DNA of 64,000 bases from Mycobacteriales bacterium (GCA_030697205.1 JAUYQP010000046.1:1-64000), one strand, 5' to 3'. Shown: positions 33,978 to 43,251, counted from the stretch's first letter. Numbers and translations are program-made. Notes: generated from the letters alone by a model not told the origin.

Positions 33978-34000
33978 GTACCGCCCCGCAGGGGCGGTAC
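33978..34000. terminator. Strong hairpin between defence and mobility blocks
   Basis: GTACCGCCCC (33978-33987) and GGGGCGGTAC (33991-34000) form a perfect 10-bp stem with a GCA loop. It lies between genes pointing away from it, so it may insulate the two divergent blocks or serve a non-terminator role. Confidence 0.5.
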
Positions 34001-34098
34001 AAGTGTGTGGTTCGGTGAGGTTGGGCAGTTGATCTTGTCGGCTGTCAGGGGGCTGAGACTGGCCGGCGCGGATCGTGTGGTTCAACGGTGGCTACAGG

Positions 34099-34317
34099 AT
34101 GATGTCGGTCATGGCGATGCTGGCTGCTGGTGAGCTCCTGGTGGTCGAGACCGAGGACGACTGGTTCCTGGGGACGATTGAGGTCGCCGGCGAGACGCTG
34201 ATCGTGCGGAGTGGCTTCGTTGGCCGGCCGGTAGTGCTGGCGGTCGAGGAGGTGCTGCGGATCGTGCCTGCGGCTGAGCACGTCGACGAGGACGATCCGG
34301 AGTCGCTGGGCTCCTAG
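34099..34317 (+). CDS. Small element-associated protein of unknown function
   Basis: 72 aa from ATG 34099 (in-frame ATGs at 34102 and 34111 and GTG at 34075 are alternatives). Mostly beta-strand pattern: GELLVVETEDDWFLGTIEVAGETLIVRSGFVGRPVVL, then an acidic end. I recall similar short proteins beside relaxase genes in actinobacterial mobile elements but know no function. Lies upstream of the DnaB-N-type gene in the same direction. Confidence 0.6.
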   Translation: MMSVMAMLAAGELLVVETEDDWFLGTIEVAGETLIVRSGFVGRPVVLAVEEVLRIVPAAEHVDEDDPESLGS

Positions 34318-34429
34318 CCGAAACAGCTGAGCCTGCACGCTCAGGCTGGCGCCGTCCCGTCGGACGTGAGGCCGATGGCCGCGCCGAGCTTGGCTCGCCA
34401 GCGCTGAGCGCGCCCCCTCGCTCTGGGGG

Positions 34430-34456
34430 TGGAGCGTTTGGAGCGTTTCTGGAGCG
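34430..34456 (+). repeat. Three TGGAGCG repeats upstream of the DnaB-N-type gene
   Basis: TGGAGCG at 34430-34436, 34439-34445 and 34450-34456, 23 to 49 bases before the ATG at 34479. The same core with a GGT extension recurs at 35191, 35246, 35736 and in the 55.6-55.9 kb gap, so this looks like a binding site of the element. Confidence 0.45.
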
Positions 34457-34478
34457 GTGGGCTCGGAGTCTGCCGGGC

Positions 34479-35651
34479 ATGGAGCACTTCCGCGCGGCTG
34501 AACGCGCACTCGTGTCGGCCCTCGTGCTGGGGAATGCGGATCGTCTTGAGCTGTCGGGACGGCTGCGAGAGTCGGACTTCACCGATCCGGCGGCCGCAGT
34601 GCTGTTCCGCGTCGCGATGGACGCGGAGCGCCCGATCGCCGCGGCGGACCTGCCGGCCGCGTTGCAGAGGCAGGGGCTGTTGCGTCGTGACGGCTACCCG
34701 CTGTCGGAGTTGCTCGACTGGCTGCCACGGCTGCCTGTCCCGGTGCATCCGGAGGCGTGGGCGACGCTGATCGTCGCCGGCACCGTGGGGCGGCAGGTCA
34801 ACGCGGCTGGTGTTCGTCTGCTCCAGGCGGTTGACATCGGCCGGGAGGGGACATGGCCGGTCGGGAAGGTGCTGGCAATGGCGTCGGCGCAGCGCGCGAG
34901 CCTCGCGAGTGGCTTTCACCGCTGGGAGGACTTGCCCGCGAAGTGGCGCGACACCATGCCGTGCCTGCCGGTGCCTGACTCCGCGGCGGCCGAGCGGTCT
35001 GTTCCCGAGCATGTCGCGGAGGTGTCCGAGGCGGAGCTCGCAAGGGGGGCGGGGCGGGAGCGGGTCCTGCTCGCGGGCCTCGTGGCGGCGCCTCAGCTGC
35101 TGGGTCGGATCCCGTGGCTTCGTGATGAGGACTTCACCGATCCGGCGTGCGGGAGCGTCTTCGAGGCGGTTCGGCGCGTGCACGAGCGTGGTGGAGCGGT
35201 CGACGTCGTGACGTTGCCGGCCCTGTGCGATGGCTCTCAGCGAGGGTGGAGCGGTCAGAGCCCGTCGGAGGTCGCCAGGGCGCTGCGGCCGGACGCCGCG
35301 GTACCGACCACGGTGCCGTTCCTGTCACGGATGGTGCTTGGTGACGCGCTGCTGCGCGGCGTGGAACGCGCGGGGCGGGAGCTGGTGGCGTTGGCGGAAG
35401 CGCCAGCGAGTGCTGGTGGCGTGGGGTCAGGACTGATGACCGCGGCCCAGACCCGGCTTGAGGTACTGCGCCCGTTCGCCACCCGCTGGGAGGAGGCGAC
35501 CAGGCCCTCGCGGATGATCGACCTGACTCGCCACCCGGGTCTGGAGCGAACGCGAGCGCTGGAGCGCTCCACACCTCTGGAGCGCTCCGCCACGTCGGAC
35601 CGCTTCATGACCGCGGATCTGCGGAGCGGTCTGAACCGGGACGCGGGCTAA
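34479..35651 (+). CDS. Protein with two DnaB-N-type domains and no helicase motor
   Basis: 390 aa. Two copies of a DnaB N-terminal-like helical domain are visible: about residues 4-100 (AAERALVSALVLGNADRL, ESDFTDPAAAVLF) and about 193-300 (ERVLLAGLVAAPQLLGRI, DEDFTDPACGSVFEAVRR). The P-loop ATPase domain of a replicative helicase is absent. In DnaB this domain contacts primase and forms the hexamer collar, so the protein could recruit primase/DnaB or act as a decoy or loader. The C-terminus has repeated LERS/LERT words. The gene precedes the relaxase by 92 bases and is probably part of element replication or transfer. Confidence 0.72.
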   Translation: MEHFRAAERALVSALVLGNADRLELSGRLRESDFTDPAAAVLFRVAMDAERPIAAADLPAALQRQGLLRRDGYPLSELLDWLPRLPVPVHPEAWATLIVAGTVGRQVNAAGVRLLQAVDIGREGTWPVGKVLAMASAQRASLASGFHRWEDLPAKWRDTMPCLPVPDSAAAERSVPEHVAEVSEAELARGAGRERVLLAGLVAAPQLLGRIPWLRDEDFTDPACGSVFEAVRRVHERGGAVDVVTLPALCDGSQRGWSGQSPSEVARALRPDAAVPTTVPFLSRMVLGDALLRGVERAGRELVALAEAPASAGGVGSGLMTAAQTRLEVLRPFATRWEEATRPSRMIDLTRHPGLERTRALERSTPLERSATSDRFMTADLRSGLNRDAG

Positions 35652-35743
35652 CGCATGGGCGACGCTCCAGCGTTGACCTTCCGTGAGTCGATCCGCAGCT
35701 TCCGGTGGTCGCGGGTGGGCGCACCGGTTCGGGTGGTGGAGCG

Positions 35744-38700
35744 GTGCTGAGCATCGGCCGGCTCGCGCCAGGCCGGGCGGCGGCTAACTACTTCCTGGAG
35801 CGGGTGGGCTGCCCGCTGGACTACTTCGTCGGCAGCGGCGAGCTGGCGGGCCGGTGGATCGGTGACGGTGCCCGCGCCATGGGTCTGGACGGTGAGCTGT
35901 CCAGCCCGGACCGGGAGGAGGACCTGCGACGGCTGCTCGAGGGTCGAGCTCCCGATGGGACAGAACTGGTCGGGCAGGTGCTCCGATCCGATCCACGAAG
36001 CCGGGTCCCGACCGCAGTGATCGTTGCTGCGTTGCAGCGCGAGGCGCAGCGGTTGGAGCAAGATGTCGAAGACCTGTGGCGGCCGGTCGCTGGCGGCACG
36101 GAGCCGACAGTGGTTCAGGCATCCGGAAGGTTGGCGGAGCAGGAGCGGCTGGCGAAGCTGTACCGGAGAGCCCAGACCGACCTGGACAGGGCGCGGCGCC
36201 GGCCGCGCTGGCCAGCCCCAACGATGAGCGTCGACGACGCTGAGCGGTTGCTCCGCGCTGCCCGGCTGAACCCGACCCAGGCCCTGGCGGAGCGCACACC
36301 TTGCGGGCGGCTGCGGGACCGGTTCGCCAAGGCGGTACGGCACCGCGACGACCGGGTCGACGTGCGGATCCCCGGTCTCGACCTGACCTTCAGCGCCCCC
36401 AAGAGCGTCTCCGTCCTGTACGCGCTCGCTCCCGATAGCAGCGGTGACGGCGCCGCCGATCTCGACATCGACGCCGCGAGCTCGGGCAGCGGGCAGACTG
36501 GACGCATGGTTCGGGAGGCCCACCGCCTCGCGGTGACCGAGGCCTTGGCCTATCTCGAGCTGCAGTGCGCGACCGCCCTGCGCGGTCACCACCGCGGGGA
36601 TGGCAGCGACACCAGGATCGGGAGCGAGGGGTTCATCGGCGCCGCGTTTGAGCACCGCAGCAGCCGATGCGGCGATCCGCAGCTGCACACCCACGTCGTC
36701 ATTGCGAACCTCCTGCATGGCCGCGACGGGAAGTGGAGCGCCATCGACACTCGCGAGATCTACGCCCACGCCCGCACCGCCGGCTTCGTCTACCAGGCCG
36801 TCTTACGGGGGGAACTCACCCGCACCCTCGGCGTCACCTGGGGGCCGGTCCGCAACGGCCAGGCCGACATCGCCGGCATCCCCCAGCCGCTACTGCGGCT
36901 GTTCAGCAAGCGCCGCACGCAGATCGAGGAGCAGCTTGAACGCGTCGGGCTCGACGGCCCGGCCGCTGCGCAGGCAGCGACCCTCTCCACCCGCCCGGAC
37001 AAGCCAACAGCAGAGGACGCGGTGCGGCTGCAGGACCGCTGGCAGCAGGAGGCGGCCGCCGCCGGCTACGACCGCGACGTCACCCGGGCGGTGCTGCACC
37101 AGGACACGAGCGGACAGCTGCGGCAGCTGACCCGAGATGCCCAGGCAGCTGTCGGTCCGATGACACGGAAGCTCGCCGACGACCTGCTCGAACCCACCGG
37201 CCTCACCCTGAAGCGGGCGAGCTTTGACCGCAAGGAGCTGCTCCGCGGCGTGTGCGAGCACCTGCCGGCCGGTGTCCCGGTCCGACTGGCCGGGCTACGA
37301 GCGTTGGCGACGCGGGTCCTGCACGACGAACGCATCGTGCCGCTGCTCGGCGACGCCCCCGTCAGTGCCCGCCGCTACAGCACCCGCGAGCTCCTCGCGC
37401 TGGAGCACGACGCCCTCGAGATCGCACAGCGCCTCACCCACGCAGGTCCGCCCGTCACAACCGTGCCGGCGTGCCTTCCGGTCCGGGACGCGACGCTCGA
37501 CGCTGCTAAAGCGGCCGCGCAGGCACGTGGCCTGAGCGACCAGCAGCAAGCCATGCTCGAACGTCTCCTGACCGGCGACACCGGACTCGAGGTGATCGTC
37601 GGCGCAGCGGGCAGCGGCAAGACAGCAGCGCTCGCCGTCGCCGCCGAGGCATGGCGGGCCAGCGGCATCCCGGTCCAGGGAGCCGCCCTGGCCGCGATCG
37701 CCGCCCGCGTCCTGCAGGACAGCGCCGGCATCCCCGCCCAGTCCCTGCAACGGCTGCTCAACCAGACCGACCCCACGCCAGTGACCGGCGGAGCGCAGGT
37801 GCGCGGCCGGCTCGAGGAAGTGCTGCCGCCCGGGGGAGTCCTCGTCATCGACGAGGCCGGCATGGTCGGAACCCGCACCCTGCACCGCCTCCTCACCCTC
37901 GCCGAACAGACGGGCACCAAGCTCGTCCTCGTCGGCGACCCGAAGCAGCTACCCGAGATCGACGCCGGCGGGCTGTTCGCATCCCTCGCCCAGCGCCTGC
38001 CCACCGTCGAGCTCACCGGCAACCAGCGACAGCAGGCGAAGTGGGAACAGCGCGCACTCCGGGAGCTCCGCGGCGGCGACGTCCTGCGTGCCCTGTCCGC
38101 CTACAGCCGCCACCAACGCCTCCGCGTCACCGACACCATCGAGAGCCTGACCAGCCGGCTCCTCGACGACTACGAAACCCACCTGCGCTCGCACACCCCC
38201 GACCGGGTCCTGGTCATCGCGAGCAGCCGCGGCGACGCCCGCCGCCTCAACGCCCAGCTGCGGCAGCGGATGCTCGAGCACGGCCGCCTCGGGCCTGAGG
38301 AACTCCGCGTGCCGCTGGCCGCCGGCGGACACCGCGGCTACCGCACCGGCGAGCAGGTCCTCGTCACCGCCAACGACTACCCCCTCGGGCTGCTGAACGG
38401 CACTCGCGCCAGCGTCACGACCCTCCACCCCGACGACAACGCGGTCACCGTTCGGCTTGACGACGGCCGGACCCTGCACCTGGACCAGACCTACCTGCGC
38501 ACCGGCAGGCTCACCCACGGCTACGCCCTCACCGCCCACAAAGCGCAGGGCATCACCGTCGACGTCTCGCTGCTTTGGGGCACCCACGCCCTGACCCGCG
38601 AGACCGGTTACGTCGCGATGAGCCGCGGCCGCGAACGGAACTACCTCTACAGCACCTGGGACTTGCTCAGCCGCGACACAGGACTCACCGACACCGCCGA

Positions 38701-38938
38701 CCTGGACCGGCCCGCCGTCCTGCGTCGGCCCGACGATCAGGCCCGCAAAGCGCTCACGCGCGCCGGCATCGCCGAACGCCTCGCCGCGACAGGCCGGCAG
38801 CGCACCGCTCGCAGCTGGTGGCGGCCCTCACCGACAGCTTCCGTCTGGCGTACGCGCGAGCCCGCGCAAGGAACCGAGCCTCCGGGCGGGGTTGAGCGTG
38901 AGCTGCCGCCGGCTTCAGGCTTCGGCACGGGCCGCTGA
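35744..38938 (+). CDS. traA: MobF-family conjugative relaxase-helicase (TraA/TrwC-like)
   Basis: 1064 aa from GTG 35744, chosen because family members begin LSIGRLAPGRAA. The N-terminal TrwC relaxase domain has tyrosines in NYFLERVGCPLDYF and the metal-binding histidines His304, His315 and His317 (FEH...LHTH). The C-terminal RecD-like helicase has VGAAGSGKTAAL (Lys626), VIDEAGMVGT, LVGDPKQLPEIDAGGLFA, LTAHKAQGITVD and YVAMSRGRERNYLY. It nicks the transfer origin, stays attached to the strand and unwinds DNA for conjugation. It is the clearest evidence that this DNA belongs to a mobile element. A GTGGAGCGGTG repeat overlaps its start. Confidence 0.93.
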   Translation: MLSIGRLAPGRAAANYFLERVGCPLDYFVGSGELAGRWIGDGARAMGLDGELSSPDREEDLRRLLEGRAPDGTELVGQVLRSDPRSRVPTAVIVAALQREAQRLEQDVEDLWRPVAGGTEPTVVQASGRLAEQERLAKLYRRAQTDLDRARRRPRWPAPTMSVDDAERLLRAARLNPTQALAERTPCGRLRDRFAKAVRHRDDRVDVRIPGLDLTFSAPKSVSVLYALAPDSSGDGAADLDIDAASSGSGQTGRMVREAHRLAVTEALAYLELQCATALRGHHRGDGSDTRIGSEGFIGAAFEHRSSRCGDPQLHTHVVIANLLHGRDGKWSAIDTREIYAHARTAGFVYQAVLRGELTRTLGVTWGPVRNGQADIAGIPQPLLRLFSKRRTQIEEQLERVGLDGPAAAQAATLSTRPDKPTAEDAVRLQDRWQQEAAAAGYDRDVTRAVLHQDTSGQLRQLTRDAQAAVGPMTRKLADDLLEPTGLTLKRASFDRKELLRGVCEHLPAGVPVRLAGLRALATRVLHDERIVPLLGDAPVSARRYSTRELLALEHDALEIAQRLTHAGPPVTTVPACLPVRDATLDAAKAAAQARGLSDQQQAMLERLLTGDTGLEVIVGAAGSGKTAALAVAAEAWRASGIPVQGAALAAIAARVLQDSAGIPAQSLQRLLNQTDPTPVTGGAQVRGRLEEVLPPGGVLVIDEAGMVGTRTLHRLLTLAEQTGTKLVLVGDPKQLPEIDAGGLFASLAQRLPTVELTGNQRQQAKWEQRALRELRGGDVLRALSAYSRHQRLRVTDTIESLTSRLLDDYETHLRSHTPDRVLVIASSRGDARRLNAQLRQRMLEHGRLGPEELRVPLAAGGHRGYRTGEQVLVTANDYPLGLLNGTRASVTTLHPDDNAVTVRLDDGRTLHLDQTYLRTGRLTHGYALTAHKAQGITVDVSLLWGTHALTRETGYVAMSRGRERNYLYSTWDLLSRDTGLTDTADLDRPAVLRRPDDQARKALTRAGIAERLAATGRQRTARSWWRPSPTASVWRTREPAQGTEPPGGVERELPPASGFGTGR

Positions 38939-39112
38939 CGCACCGCGCGTCCTGGCGAGCAAGCCTCGGGACGACTTTGGGCATGCGTGCGCTCATGCCG
39001 CTGAGCGGCATGTAGGTCGCCGCCCACCACCTGCGCGTCTGCCAATCGCATCTGCCGTGCGGTGATCGCACCATGGCGGGTGCAAGCATCGTCGGGTGCC
39101 GCTGCGGCGGCG

Positions 39113-39784
39113 TTAGTCGTCGCAGCCCTTGTCGCAGACGAGCTCGCCCTCCCAAGCCTCCATGCCCTCCTTGACGGCGAACGCGGCGATGACGAACCCG
39201 GCGACGGGGTCGAGCCACGCCAGGCCGGTGATCGCGTAGAGCCCGAGGCCGAGCAGGGTGCTGACGGAGAGCAGGACGCAGATCTTGGTCTCGGCGGCGT
39301 CCGCGAGGATGAGCCGGTCCCCGCCGAGCTCGGCGCCGACCTTCTTCTTCTGCACCGCGAGCACGGGCATGACGATCAGGGACAGCGCAAGCAGGACCAG
39401 CCCGATCGTGCTGCTGTCGGGCTCCTCGCCGTCGAGCAGGCTCCGGACCCCCTCGATCACGACGTAGGCGGCGAGGACGAAGAAGGTCACGGCGACGGCC
39501 TTGAGGGCGCGCTTCTCCTTCTTCTCGTCTGCCTCGCCGTGGCGCAGCCGGGCGGACAGGCGCAGCGCGACGAGGAAGGCGGCCATCGACTCGATGCCGC
39601 TGTCCACGCCGAACCCGACGAGCGAGACGAGGCCGGCCATGATGCCGGCGGTGACGGCGACGGCTCCCTCGACGACGTTGTAGCCGACGGTGAACTGCGC
39701 GAGGCGCAGCCCCTTGCGGGTCAGCCGGTCGGTCTCCTTCGGGGAGAGCGCGGCGAGCGTGGCGTGGTCGGTGTGGGCGGCCAT
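39113..39784 (-). CDS. Cation transporter (CDF-like membrane protein)
   Basis: 223 aa with about five to six membrane spans and LVSLVGFGVDSGIESMAAFLVALRL, the Asp-containing metal-site helix of cation diffusion facilitators, plus LADAAETKICVLLSVSTLLGLGL. It ends with VCDKGCDD, a possible metal-binding cysteine pair. It would export divalent metal in exchange for protons. The gene overlaps the ArsR-type gene upstream by one base and is presumably controlled by that metal sensor. Confidence 0.85.
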   Translation of the reverse strand: MAAHTDHATLAALSPKETDRLTRKGLRLAQFTVGYNVVEGAVAVTAGIMAGLVSLVGFGVDSGIESMAAFLVALRLSARLRHGEADEKKEKRALKAVAVTFFVLAAYVVIEGVRSLLDGEEPDSSTIGLVLLALSLIVMPVLAVQKKKVGAELGGDRLILADAAETKICVLLSVSTLLGLGLYAITGLAWLDPVAGFVIAAFAVKEGMEAWEGELVCDKGCDD

Positions 39785-40125
39785 CAGGCGGTGTCCTGTC
39801 CGTAGGTGGGGCAGAGGCTCACGGCGTCGCCGGTCGCGGCCAGGAGCGTCTCGGCGGCGGCGAGGAGGTCGAGCAGCTCGGGCCTGGCGAGGGAGTAGAG
39901 GGAGGCACGGCCCTCGGCGCGGGCGGTGACCAGGCCGCAGTCGCGTAGGCACGACAGGTGTCCGCTGACGGTGGACTGGGCCAGCCCGAGGTGGGCGGTC
40001 AGGTCCACGACGCGGTGCTCGCCGAGGGCGAGGTGCCGGACGATCGCCAGGCGGGCGGGATCGGCAAGAGAGCGGAACAGGCACACCGCCGGGGTCGTGT
40101 CGGCTTCTTGGGCTATCATCGGCAT
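39784..40125 (-). CDS. cmtR: CmtR-like ArsR-family metal sensor
   Basis: 113 aa. Winged-helix ArsR fold (FRSLADPARLAIVRHL, LAQSTVSGHLSCLRDCGLV). Cys59 and Cys63 in the SCLRDC turn and Cys105 in SLCP match the spacing of Cys57, Cys61 and Cys102 of mycobacterial CmtR, which senses cadmium and lead. As a repressor it would be released by metal to express the transporter gene that follows. The ATG at 40125 abuts the ATG of the divergent AraC gene at 40126; a TATCAT box six bases upstream predicts a leaderless message. Confidence 0.85.
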   Translation of the reverse strand: MPMIAQEADTTPAVCLFRSLADPARLAIVRHLALGEHRVVDLTAHLGLAQSTVSGHLSCLRDCGLVTARAEGRASLYSLARPELLDLLAAAETLLAATGDAVSLCPTYGQDTA

Positions 40126-40138
40126 ATGGCGATGATAG
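40113..40138. promoter_or_regulatory. Palindromic back-to-back promoter/operator of divergent leaderless regulators
   Basis: Arms CTATCATC (40113-40120) and GATGATAG (40131-40138) belong to a 26-bp palindrome with only one mismatched pair. Each arm supplies a TATCAT -10 box for the outward-reading gene, and the centre CAT/ATG supplies both start codons (40125 minus, 40126 plus). A sensor bound here would cover both promoters and both translation starts. Confidence 0.7.
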
Positions 40139-40926
40139 GCCCGGGCAGGCCGGAACGGCAAGCGCCGTCCGCCGCCGGCTCCTGGTCCGGATCGGCCGTC
40201 CTCGCGCCGGGCCTGGTCCTGTACGCCGGCCCCGGCGGGACGGCCGCCGACCACGCCCACCACGCCATCCAGATGTTCTGGGCCCTCGACGGCCAGCTTG
40301 AGCTCGACGTCGGCGGCCAGGCCGTCACCACCACGTCGGCGCTCATCCCGGCGGGCCAGCGGCACGGCGTGCGGGCGGTCACGGGCCGCATCGTCCTGGC
40401 CCTCCTCGAGCCCCAAGGCCCCCGCGGACAGGCCCTCGCCCGGCGGGTCGCAGGGGCTGGGCCCGGCGCGGTGGCCTCCGCCGGGCCGGTGCCCCCGCCC
40501 GACGGCGACCTCGGGCCCGAGGCGCTGACGGCGTGGTTCGACGGCGCCCTGGCCCGCCTCGGCTGGCACGAGGAGCCGACGGCCCAGTCGCGTCACGTCC
40601 AGCGAGCGCTGGACTACGTCGACGCCAACCTCGACGGGATGCCGCGGCTGGCCGACGCCGCAGCCGCCGCGCATGTCTCGCCGAGCCGGCTCACCCACTC
40701 GTTCACCGAGGAGACCGGCATCCCGTTCCGCCGGTACGTCCTCTGGGCCCGCCTGCGCCGGGCGGTGCAGGAGGTCGGCGGCGGCGCGAACCTCACCGAG
40801 GCCGCCGTCCGCGCCGGGTTCAGCGACAGCGCGCACCTCAGCCGTACGTTCCGCGCCAACTTCGGGCTCCCGCCGTCGCTGCTCGCAGCGGGCATTGCCT
40901 TCGCCGGCACATTCGACCGGCCCTGA
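40126..40926 (+). CDS. AraC-family transcriptional regulator with cupin domain
   Basis: 266 aa from ATG 40126. The N-terminal part (about residues 20-110) is a cupin-like sensor (HHAIQMFWALDGQLELDVGG, ALIPAGQRHGV). The C-terminal two helix-turn-helix motifs are typical: ADAAAAAHVSPSRLTHSFTEETG and VRAGFSDSAHLSRTFRANFGLPPS. It diverges from the CmtR-like gene with zero intergenic distance. It precedes the transglutaminase-like gene by 54 bases and may activate that operon. Confidence 0.88.
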   Translation: MAMIGPGRPERQAPSAAGSWSGSAVLAPGLVLYAGPGGTAADHAHHAIQMFWALDGQLELDVGGQAVTTTSALIPAGQRHGVRAVTGRIVLALLEPQGPRGQALARRVAGAGPGAVASAGPVPPPDGDLGPEALTAWFDGALARLGWHEEPTAQSRHVQRALDYVDANLDGMPRLADAAAAAHVSPSRLTHSFTEETGIPFRRYVLWARLRRAVQEVGGGANLTEAAVRAGFSDSAHLSRTFRANFGLPPSLLAAGIAFAGTFDRP

Positions 40927-40980
40927 GGTCAGCCGCAACGTTCAAGCCCTGAGCGGCCCACGCTTCCTACCGTCGAACGC

Positions 40981-41730
40981 ATGGACCGCTACCTGCGCCC
41001 GACCCGCCTGCTCGACCACCAGCACCCCGCGCTGCGCGCCCTCGCCGAGCGGCGCGGCTGGGCCCGCCTCGACCCCGCCGAGCGCGTCGGCGCGATCTAC
41101 GGGTTCGTGCGGGACGACATCGCGTTCGGATACAACGCCTCCGACGACATCCCCGCCTCGCAGGTCCTGGCCGACGGCCTCGGGCAGTGCAACACCAAGA
41201 CGACGCTGCTCATGGCGCTGCTGCGCGGCGCCGGCGTCCCGGTCCGGTTTCACGGAGCGACGATCCACAAGCGGCTGCAGAAGGGCGTCGTCACCGGCCT
41301 GATGTACCGCCTCGCACCGCGCGACATCATCCACAGCTGGGCCGAGGTGCAGGTCGACGGGCGGTGGGTCGGGCTGGAGGGAGTCATCCTCGACGACCGC
41401 TACCTCGACGGCGTCCGCGCCTCGAACCCCACTGCGGCTGGCGAGTTCCTCGGCTACGCCGTCGGCACCGACAACCTCGCCTCGCCCCCGGTGGAGTGGA
41501 CCGGCGCCGACACCTACATCCAGGCGACCGGGATCAACAACGACTTCGGCGCCTACGACGATCCCGACGCGTTCTACGCCGAGCACGGCACGAACCTCCG
41601 CGGCCTGCGCGGCTGGGTGTTCCGGCACCGCGTCCGCCCGGCGATGAACCGCAAGGTCGCCGCCGTCCGCGCTTGCGCGCTCACCGCCGCGGACGCCGCC
41701 GGCTGCGCCACGTCGCCCGCCGCCCGCTGA
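40981..41730 (+). CDS. Transglutaminase-like (papain-fold) domain protein
   Basis: 249 aa. The papain-type pattern is readable: GLGQCNTKTTLLMALLRGAGVP with the nucleophile cysteine and DIIHSWAEVQVDGRWV with the histidine, followed by an acidic residue. No signal peptide, so probably cytoplasmic. Such enzymes hydrolyse or exchange amide bonds; the substrate is unknown. TACCGT at 40968-40973, seven bases before ATG, suggests a leaderless start and a new promoter. First gene of the run leading to the lipoprotein at 44896. Confidence 0.82.
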   Translation: MDRYLRPTRLLDHQHPALRALAERRGWARLDPAERVGAIYGFVRDDIAFGYNASDDIPASQVLADGLGQCNTKTTLLMALLRGAGVPVRFHGATIHKRLQKGVVTGLMYRLAPRDIIHSWAEVQVDGRWVGLEGVILDDRYLDGVRASNPTAAGEFLGYAVGTDNLASPPVEWTGADTYIQATGINNDFGAYDDPDAFYAEHGTNLRGLRGWVFRHRVRPAMNRKVAAVRACALTAADAAGCATSPAAR

Positions 41731-41757
41731 GCCGACGACGAAGCCAGGAGGGACATC

Positions 41758-43251
41758 GTGCTGAACGCGCTACGGACGGGCCGGGATGCGACGACGGTGC
41801 CGGTCGGGCTCGGGCTGCTCGCTGGGGCCGGTTCGGCGGCAGCGCTGCTCGCGACGTACTGGGACGACAGTTGGCACACCGACAAGGGCCGGGACGACTT
41901 CGCGATCCCGCCGCACTTGCTCCTGTACGGCGGCGTCCTGGTCGCCTCCCTGGCCGTCGCCGCGTGGGGGCTGATGGCGTGGCGCCGCGCCGGCTGGGGC
42001 GTCGGCGGCGTCCGCTCCGTCCTCGGGGACCCGGCGCTGCTGCTCGCCGGGATCGGCGGCGCGACGACCCTCGCGAGCGGCCCGGTCGACGCGGCCTGGC
42101 ACGAGATCTACGGCAGGGACGCCGTCATTTGGTCGCCGCCGCACCTCACCGCCGTCCTGGGCACCCTCGCCCTGTCCGTCGGCCTGCTCGCCGGGCTTCG
42201 CCTGGCGCAGGGCCGCGCCGGCGCCCTGGCGCGGCTGCTCGCCGCCGCCGGAGTCATCGGGACGCTGCAGGTCCCCGTGCTGGAGTACGACAGCGACGTC
42301 CCGCAGTTCTCGGTCCTGTGGTTCCTGCCCGTCGCCGCCCTCGGGGTCTGCGCCGCCGTCGCGCTGCTCAACGACCTCCTGCCCGGCCCCCGAGAGGCAG
42401 TCGGCGCCGCAGTCGTCTATACGCTCCTGCGCGCCGGGACCGTCGCGTTCCTCGCCGCGGCCGGGTTCTCCCTCACCCTCGTCCCGCCGGTCGTCGTTGC
42501 CTTCGCGCTCGCCGCGCTGCTCCGCGACAAGGGGCCGGTCCTGCGGCTCATCCTGCTCGGCGCCGCTGTGCCGCTGGTGTGGTGGCCGTTCCTGCGGCTC
42601 CAGGCCGACGTCACCACCCTCGTCCCGCTGGCGTTGCTCCCAGGGTCGGTCGCGCTCGGGGCCCTCGCGGGGCTGCTGGTCGCCCTGGCGCACGGCGACC
42701 TGCGCCTCTCCCGCGCGGCGGCGGCGCGGACGGCGGTCGTCGTCGCAGCGCTCGCGCTGGCGGTCGGCGCGGTCCCCGGCCAGGACGCGGCATGGGCGCA
42801 CGACCCCGGCCAGGGCGAGCAGCTCCGCGAGGGCGAGCTGACCGTTGCGCGCGAGGGCGGGACCGCCCGGATCACGATGGAGCTCCCCGGCGCGTGCGAC
42901 GGGCTGACCGCCGGCGGGGCTGTCGCCCGACGGGCCGGCCAGGCGCTGCACGGTCCGCTGCGCGTCGAGGACGCGCCCGGCGGCTGTCGCCTTGACGGCA
43001 CGGTCGACGGGCTCGGCGAGGGCCGGTGGTTCGTCTACGCCGAGGCCCGCGACGACGACGGCACCGCCCTGGAGGCGTGGCTGCCCGCCGCACCGGGCGA
43101 GACCGACACCGAGGTCCGCCCGCTCTACGCGCCGCCGGTCGCGGCGGACGCCGGCACCCGCAACGCCGCCGGCGCCGCGCTCCTGGCCGTCTGCGCGGCC
43201 CTGCTAGTGGCGTGCCTGCGGCTGGCCCGCCGCTCTCGCGCCTTCGCGTGA
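41758..43251 (+). CDS. Polytopic membrane protein with extracytoplasmic C-terminal domain, metal cargo
   Basis: 497 aa from GTG 41758. About nine to ten membrane helices fill the first 350 residues, then an extracytoplasmic part begins around AAWAHDPGQGEQLREGEL with a beta-rich domain (ARITMELPGACDGL, RWFVYAEARDDDG), and a last helix near the C-terminus. WHTDKGRDDF and AAWHEIYGRDAV hold histidines in loops. I do not recognise the family; the placement between metal-resistance genes suggests membrane handling of metal. Overlaps the next gene by 4 bases. Confidence 0.72.
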   Translation: MLNALRTGRDATTVPVGLGLLAGAGSAAALLATYWDDSWHTDKGRDDFAIPPHLLLYGGVLVASLAVAAWGLMAWRRAGWGVGGVRSVLGDPALLLAGIGGATTLASGPVDAAWHEIYGRDAVIWSPPHLTAVLGTLALSVGLLAGLRLAQGRAGALARLLAAAGVIGTLQVPVLEYDSDVPQFSVLWFLPVAALGVCAAVALLNDLLPGPREAVGAAVVYTLLRAGTVAFLAAAGFSLTLVPPVVVAFALAALLRDKGPVLRLILLGAAVPLVWWPFLRLQADVTTLVPLALLPGSVALGALAGLLVALAHGDLRLSRAAAARTAVVVAALALAVGAVPGQDAAWAHDPGQGEQLREGELTVAREGGTARITMELPGACDGLTAGGAVARRAGQALHGPLRVEDAPGGCRLDGTVDGLGEGRWFVYAEARDDDGTALEAWLPAAPGETDTEVRPLYAPPVAADAGTRNAAGAALLAVCAALLVACLRLARRSRAFA

